Part shown: positions 6,921 to 9,490 of the stretch, in pieces
Layout: every line of letters starts with the position of its first letter
How positions within the stretch are numbered: position 1 is the first letter of the stretch
Assembly: GCA_003162555.1 (NCBI GenBank)
Contig: PMNQ01000249.1
Location: 6,385 to 15,874, forward strand
Length of the DNA stretch: 9,490 nucleotides
Source of the DNA: Gammaproteobacteria bacterium
GTDB taxonomy: Bacteria; Pseudomonadota; Gammaproteobacteria; Steroidobacterales; Steroidobacteraceae
Direction of reading: 5' to 3'
Made by a program: the position numbers and the translations under genes
The notes under the pieces: model-generated
What the model saw: only the letters and a program-made list of their open reading frames with translations
Database searches by the model: none
Told to the model about the DNA's origin: nothing

Positions 6921-8444
6921 CTACTTCATCGTCGGCATCATGAAATCGGCGCCGCCCGCAGTGGGCGCCGGCCAGCGGCTCGTGACCGTCTTCTGCCGCG
7001 TGTAGAAGCGCACGCCTTCCGGACCGTGCACGTGGTGATCGCCAAACAGCGAGGCCTTCCAGCCGCCGAAACTGTGGAAGGCCATCGGCACTGGAATCGG
7101 CACGTTCACGCCGACCATGCCGATCTGGATGCCGTTGGCAAACTGCCGCGCGCTGCGGCCATCGCGCGTGAAGATCGCGCAGCCGTTGCCGAATTCATGG
7201 CGATTGATCAGCTCGATCGCGGCGGGCAGATCCGCGACGCGCACCATCGACAGCACCGGGCCGAATATCTCCTCGCGGTAGATCTTCATCGCCGGGGTCA
7301 CGCGATCGAACAGGCTGCCGCCGAGGAAGAATCCCTGCTCGTGGCCAGCCAGCGCGAAGCCGCGTCCATCGACCAGCAGTTTCGCTCCCTCGCTCACGCC
7401 GCTGTCGATGTAACCCAGCACGCGCTCGCGGTGCGCGGCGGTCACCAGCGGACCCATGTCGGCTTTTTCATCCATCGAATGCGAGATGCGAAGCTTCCGG
7501 ACCTGCGGGATCAGCCGCGCCGCCAGCTCGTCGGCCGTCTTCTCACCGACGGCCACCACGACCGAGATCGCCATGCAGCGTTCGCCGGCCGATCCGTAGC
7601 CGGCTCCCAGCAGCGCGTCGGAGGCCTGGTCGAGATCGGCATCCGGCATGACGACCATGTGATTCTTTGCCCCGCCCAACGCCTGCGCGCGCTTGCCGCG
7701 CTCGCTGGCGCGCGTGTAGATGTAGCGTGCCACCGGTGTCGAGCCGACGAAACTGATTGCGCGCACCAGTTCGTGATCGAGCAGTGCGTCGACCGCCTGC
7801 TTGTCGCCGTTCACGACGTTGAATACGCCGTCCGGGAGGCCCGCTTCCTTCAGCAGCTCGGCCAGCAGCAGCGCGGTGGACGGATCGCGCTCGGAGGGCT
7901 TCAGCACGAAGCAATTGCCGCAGGCGATCGCCACCGGGAACATCCACAGCGGCACCATCGCGGGAAAATTGAAAGGCGTGACGCCTGCGACCACACCGAG
8001 CGGCTGGCGCATTGAATAACTGTCGACTTCCCTGCCGACGTTCTCGGAATACTCGCCCTTGAGCAGTTGCGGGATGCCGGCGGCGAATTCCACCACTTCC
8101 AGGCCGCGCGTCAGCTCGCCGCGCGCATCGGCGATGACCTTGCCGTGCTCTTTGGATATCTGCGCGGCGATGCGTTCGGCGTTGTCCAGCAACAGTGTGC
8201 GGAAGCGGAACATGACGCGCGCGCGCTGCAGCGGCGGCTGTTGCGACCAGGCGGCAAAGGCTTCCTGGGCGGCGGCCACGGCCTGGCCAACCTCGGCGGC
8301 ACTGGCAAGGGCCACTCGGCCGCTGACCCGGCCACTGCTCGGGTCGTACACATCCGCATGCCTGCCGGAGGCGCCCGCGACCCGGCGCCCGCCAATCCAA
8401 TGCGAGATTTCAGGGCTGACGGCGGTGGCTGGGACAGCGTTCAT
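6921..8444 (-). CDS. mmsA: methylmalonate-semialdehyde dehydrogenase (CoA-acylating)
   Basis: This 507-residue aldehyde dehydrogenase converts methylmalonate semialdehyde (valine, thymine) to propionyl-CoA, or malonate semialdehyde (beta-alanine, inositol) to acetyl-CoA, using NAD+ and CoA in the cytoplasm. It shows the Rossmann entry [14 protein letters not shown] with N159, K182 in VLKPSERDP, the [12 protein letters not shown] loop (232-243), and the catalytic C290 in GSAGERC. The position of the usual ALDH general-base Glu reads Asn ([10 protein letters not shown]261), as is characteristic of CoA-acylating MmsA/IolA enzymes. The C-terminal [19 protein letters not shown] and [12 protein letters not shown] are also MmsA hallmarks. 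It is full length. The ATG at 8442-8444 lacks a clear Shine-Dalgarno; a small hairpin ends next to it. It is the first of six tightly packed genes. mmsB and acyl-CoA dehydrogenase, its common valine-operon neighbours, are absent here. Confidence 0.96.
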   Translation of the reverse strand: MNAVPATAVSPEISHWIGGRRVAGASGRHADVYDPSSGRVSGRVALASAAEVGQAVAAAQEAFAAWSQQPPLQRARVMFRFRTLLLDNAERIAAQISKEHGKVIADARGELTRGLEVVEFAAGIPQLLKGEYSENVGREVDSYSMRQPLGVVAGVTPFNFPAMVPLWMFPVAIACGNCFVLKPSERDPSTALLLAELLKEAGLPDGVFNVVNGDKQAVDALLDHELVRAISFVGSTPVARYIYTRASERGKRAQALGGAKNHMVVMPDADLDQASDALLGAGYGSAGERCMAISVVVAVGEKTADELAARLIPQVRKLRISHSMDEKADMGPLVTAAHRERVLGYIDSGVSEGAKLLVDGRGFALAGHEQGFFLGGSLFDRVTPAMKIYREEIFGPVLSMVRVADLPAAIELINRHEFGNGCAIFTRDGRSARQFANGIQIGMVGVNVPIPVPMAFHSFGGWKASLFGDHHVHGPEGVRFYTRQKTVTSRWPAPTAGGADFMMPTMK

Positions 8445-8466
8445 GGTTGCGCGATCATACGCAACC
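8445..8466 (-). promoter_or_regulatory. 7-bp inverted repeat abutting the mmsA start codon
   Basis: GGTTGCG at 8445-8451 and CGCAACC at 8460-8466 are perfect complements around an 8-nt loop. In the mRNA this hairpin would end directly before the mmsA ATG and occupy the place of the ribosome binding site, which is otherwise not visible. The loop contains an ATG (MIAQP, 5 codons) whose TGA overlaps the mmsA ATG out of frame. It may be an operator, a translational control hairpin, or chance. Confidence 0.35.
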
Positions 8467-8480
8467 GGGAACGCTTCCGG
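8465..8480. repeat. imperfect inverted repeat between the secreted-protein gene and mmsA
   Basis: CCGGGAA and TTCCGG around CGC can pair with one bulged G, giving a GC-rich stem right after the upstream gene's stop. No T-run follows on the minus strand, so a Rho-independent terminator is doubtful. It adjoins the mmsA-proximal repeat. Confidence 0.25.
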
Positions 8481-8500
8481 CTAGTTCGCGCTAGTTCGCG
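8481..8500. repeat. 10-bp tandem duplication covering a stop codon
   Basis: CTAGTTCGCG occurs twice in direct tandem, at 8481-8490 and 8491-8500. On the minus strand the copy at 8491-8500 supplies the last codons and TAG of the secreted-protein gene; the second copy lies just past the stop. The exact repeat suggests a recent slippage or duplication with no effect on the protein. Confidence 0.9.
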
Positions 8501-9078
8501 GCGGCGGGCTTCAGCACTTCAGTCGAGACACTGTAGTCCGCCATTGAAACCTGGTGCGGAACGCAGCCGGTGCGGTACTCGGTATTGCGCAGCGCAAAGC
8601 CTTTTTGCAGCAGGTCGCGTATCTGCTCGACCAGTTCGCACTCACCCTCACCCATGTAGTCGGGCCGGCTCGGGGCCAGCTGCACCCGGGTCCACTCGGC
8701 CTTGACGGCGTCCGCGGCGGCCGGGTCGGCCGCCGGGACCAGCGCGTTGAACTCAGCCGTTACCCAGGCGAATTTGCTGGGCTGGCTCGAGCCGTAATTG
8801 CAGCCCGTGGCGCGCACCGTCAGATCCTTGCGGGCGCCGAAAGTCAGCAGGATCTGCTTCACCTTGCCTTCCAGACCGTCGCAGGTGTACAGCGTCGTGA
8901 AACCGCTGTAGTCGAACTTCAGCTTCTGCGCGTGCCATTGCGCCGCCGACCAAGGCGGCGCCGCGGGAGCGGCAGTCGTCGTGGTGGTTGGCGTGGCCGC
9001 GGCAGATGCGGTACCTGCGGCGGTTGCCATGACGGCCGCGCAGGCCGCAACAAACGTAGTTCGGAGTTTCCGCGACAT
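8491..9078 (-). CDS. secreted four-cysteine protein of unknown function
   Basis: This 195-residue protein is exported. Residues 1-26 form a typical Sec signal peptide: basic MSRKLR, a hydrophobic Ala-rich core, then probable cleavage after TASA. A Thr/Ala/Pro-rich linker follows (27-43). The mature domain (about 44-190) has four cysteines, C66, C93, C147 and C172, which could form two disulfides in the periplasm. Recognisable blocks are FDYSGFTTLYTCDGLEGKV, LTVRATGC, FAWVTAEF, and GECELVEQI. I do not recognise a functional family; it looks like a conserved hypothetical periplasmic protein with no catalytic motif. The ATG at 9076-9078 is chosen because GAGGT lies 5 nt upstream; a TTG at 9088-9090 falls inside that ribosome site and is rejected as start. 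It lies 52 bp after the gnd stop and 46 bp before mmsA, so it may or may not share their transcript. Confidence 0.85.
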   Translation of the reverse strand: MSRKLRTTFVAACAAVMATAAGTASAAATPTTTTTAAPAAPPWSAAQWHAQKLKFDYSGFTTLYTCDGLEGKVKQILLTFGARKDLTVRATGCNYGSSQPSKFAWVTAEFNALVPAADPAAADAVKAEWTRVQLAPSRPDYMGEGECELVEQIRDLLQKGFALRNTEYRTGCVPHQVSMADYSVSTEVLKPAAAN

Positions 9079-9083
9079 GATGC

Positions 9084-9088
9084 ACCTC
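9084..9088 (-). promoter_or_regulatory. ribosome binding site fixing the secreted-protein start
   Basis: GAGGT on the minus strand, 5 nt upstream of the ATG at 9076-9078. It rules out the in-frame TTG four codons further upstream, which lies within this same purine stretch, and leaves a cleaner signal peptide. Confidence 0.6.
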
Positions 9089-9130
9089 AAGAAGGTGGCC
9101 GGAGATATCCGTTCGACCGCGGATGTGGCC

Positions 9131-9490
9131 TTAGGTTCGCCGCTTCACGGCATGGCCGCCGAAGGCATTGCGCAGGCGGGCGAGGAAACGCGCCCCGTAG
9201 TCGCCGCGCCCCTGGCTCGCCAGCCGCACGTTCAGCGCAGCGGCAGTTACCGGTAGCGGCACGCCCAGGTCGAGTCCTTCGCGCACCGTCCACCGGCCCT
9301 CGCCCGAATCGGCGACGACAGGCGCTACCTGGTCCATGGTCGGATCCGCGCGTAGTGCGCCGGCCGCCAGGTCCAGCAGCCAGGAGCGCACCACGGTGCC
9401 ATGCCGCCAGGCTTCGGCAATCGCGGCAACGTCGAGTCCGAACTCCTGCTTCGCCTGCAACAGCGCGAAGCCCTCGGCGTAGGCCTGCAT
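9131..9490 (-). CDS. gnd: 6-phosphogluconate dehydrogenase (decarboxylating), C-terminal part, partial
   Basis: The visible 119 residues end at a TAA (9131-9133). They match the all-helical C-terminal domain of YqeC/GndA-type 6-phosphogluconate dehydrogenases, which decarboxylate 6-phosphogluconate to ribulose 5-phosphate with NAD(P)+. Matching blocks, in order, are MQAYAEGFALL, LDVAAIAEAWRHGTVVRSWLLDLAAGAL, VADSGEGRWTVREGLDLGVPLPV, and FLARLRNAFGGHAVK. The Met at the window edge is an internal residue of the family (the MMQAYAEGF segment), so the real start and the nucleotide-binding and catalytic Lys residues lie outside. The family's usual Ser-Arg-Gln near the C-terminus reads Ala-Ser-Gln here, a minor difference. 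The neighbouring secreted-protein gene starts 52 bp downstream; no convincing terminator separates them. Confidence 0.95.
   Translation of the reverse strand: MQAYAEGFALLQAKQEFGLDVAAIAEAWRHGTVVRSWLLDLAAGALRADPTMDQVAPVVADSGEGRWTVREGLDLGVPLPVTAAALNVRLASQGRGDYGARFLARLRNAFGGHAVKRRT

Noticed and set aside
6720..8015. Plus-strand open frame of 431 codons opposite mmsA and the DUF485 gene
   Set aside because: It spans the junction of two confident minus-strand genes, and its composition is Arg/His-rich without motifs.
9040..9051. Lipobox-like VAAC in the secreted protein (residues 10-13), suggesting a lipoprotein
   Set aside because: The cysteine lies only 13 residues from the start, inside the hydrophobic core, and a normal signal peptidase I site (TASA) follows at residue 26.
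9107..9124. Inverted repeat ATCCG/CGGAT after the gnd stop as a terminator
   Set aside because: Only 5 bp with an 8-nt loop and no T-run on the minus strand; too weak to call.
1..9490. CRISPR, tRNA/rRNA, insertion sequence or phage signatures
   Set aside because: No spaced direct repeats, transposase or integrase motifs, or cloverleaf-like sequences were seen; coding is continuous and compositionally uniform.

Overview
The window is GC-rich chromosomal DNA. It is densely coding, with consistent codon use and no mobile elements, RNA genes or CRISPR. The gene families (ActP with a DUF485 partner, CoA-acylating MmsA, a NarL-type regulator, a degenerate EAL protein) fit a proteobacterium, most likely a high-GC gammaproteobacterium of the Xanthomonadales/Nevskiales/Steroidobacter kind. 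That placement is inferred from gene content and style only.

Left end (1-896, minus strand): a LuxR/NarL-type response regulator followed 4 nt later by the start of a probable GAF-domain sensor kinase that runs off the window. A 185-bp divergent intergenic region (897-1081) holds a candidate promoter for the only plus-strand gene, a 203-residue unrecognised protein with a SpoIIAA/STAS-like look (1082-1693). That gene converges on the next cluster with only 10 bp between them.

Centre (1704-8444, minus strand): six genes packed head to tail with gaps of 9 nt or less (18 nt if a later antiporter start is used) and one ATGA overlap. In transcription order they are methylmalonate-semialdehyde dehydrogenase (mmsA), a DUF485 membrane protein, an ActP-type cation/acetate symporter, a GAF-like plus degenerate EAL protein, a CPA1 Na+/H+ antiporter, and a DHFR/RibD-like reductase. 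The layout predicts one transcript. It links acyl-CoA formation from branched-chain or beta-amino/inositol catabolism with Na+-coupled short-chain carboxylate uptake, a putative non-catalytic cyclic-di-GMP sensor, and Na+ export. mmsA has a short 46-bp leader with two small inverted repeats, one abutting its ATG.

Right end (8491-9490, minus strand): a small secreted four-cysteine protein of unknown function, preceded by the C-terminal part of a YqeC/GndA-type 6-phosphogluconate dehydrogenase that enters from beyond the window.

The most interesting item is the EAL protein. It keeps several substrate-binding residues but has lost the catalytic glutamate and other signature residues, and it is translationally coupled to the symporter. 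Nothing else looks like a new defence or mobile system; most of the window is ordinary metabolism and transport.
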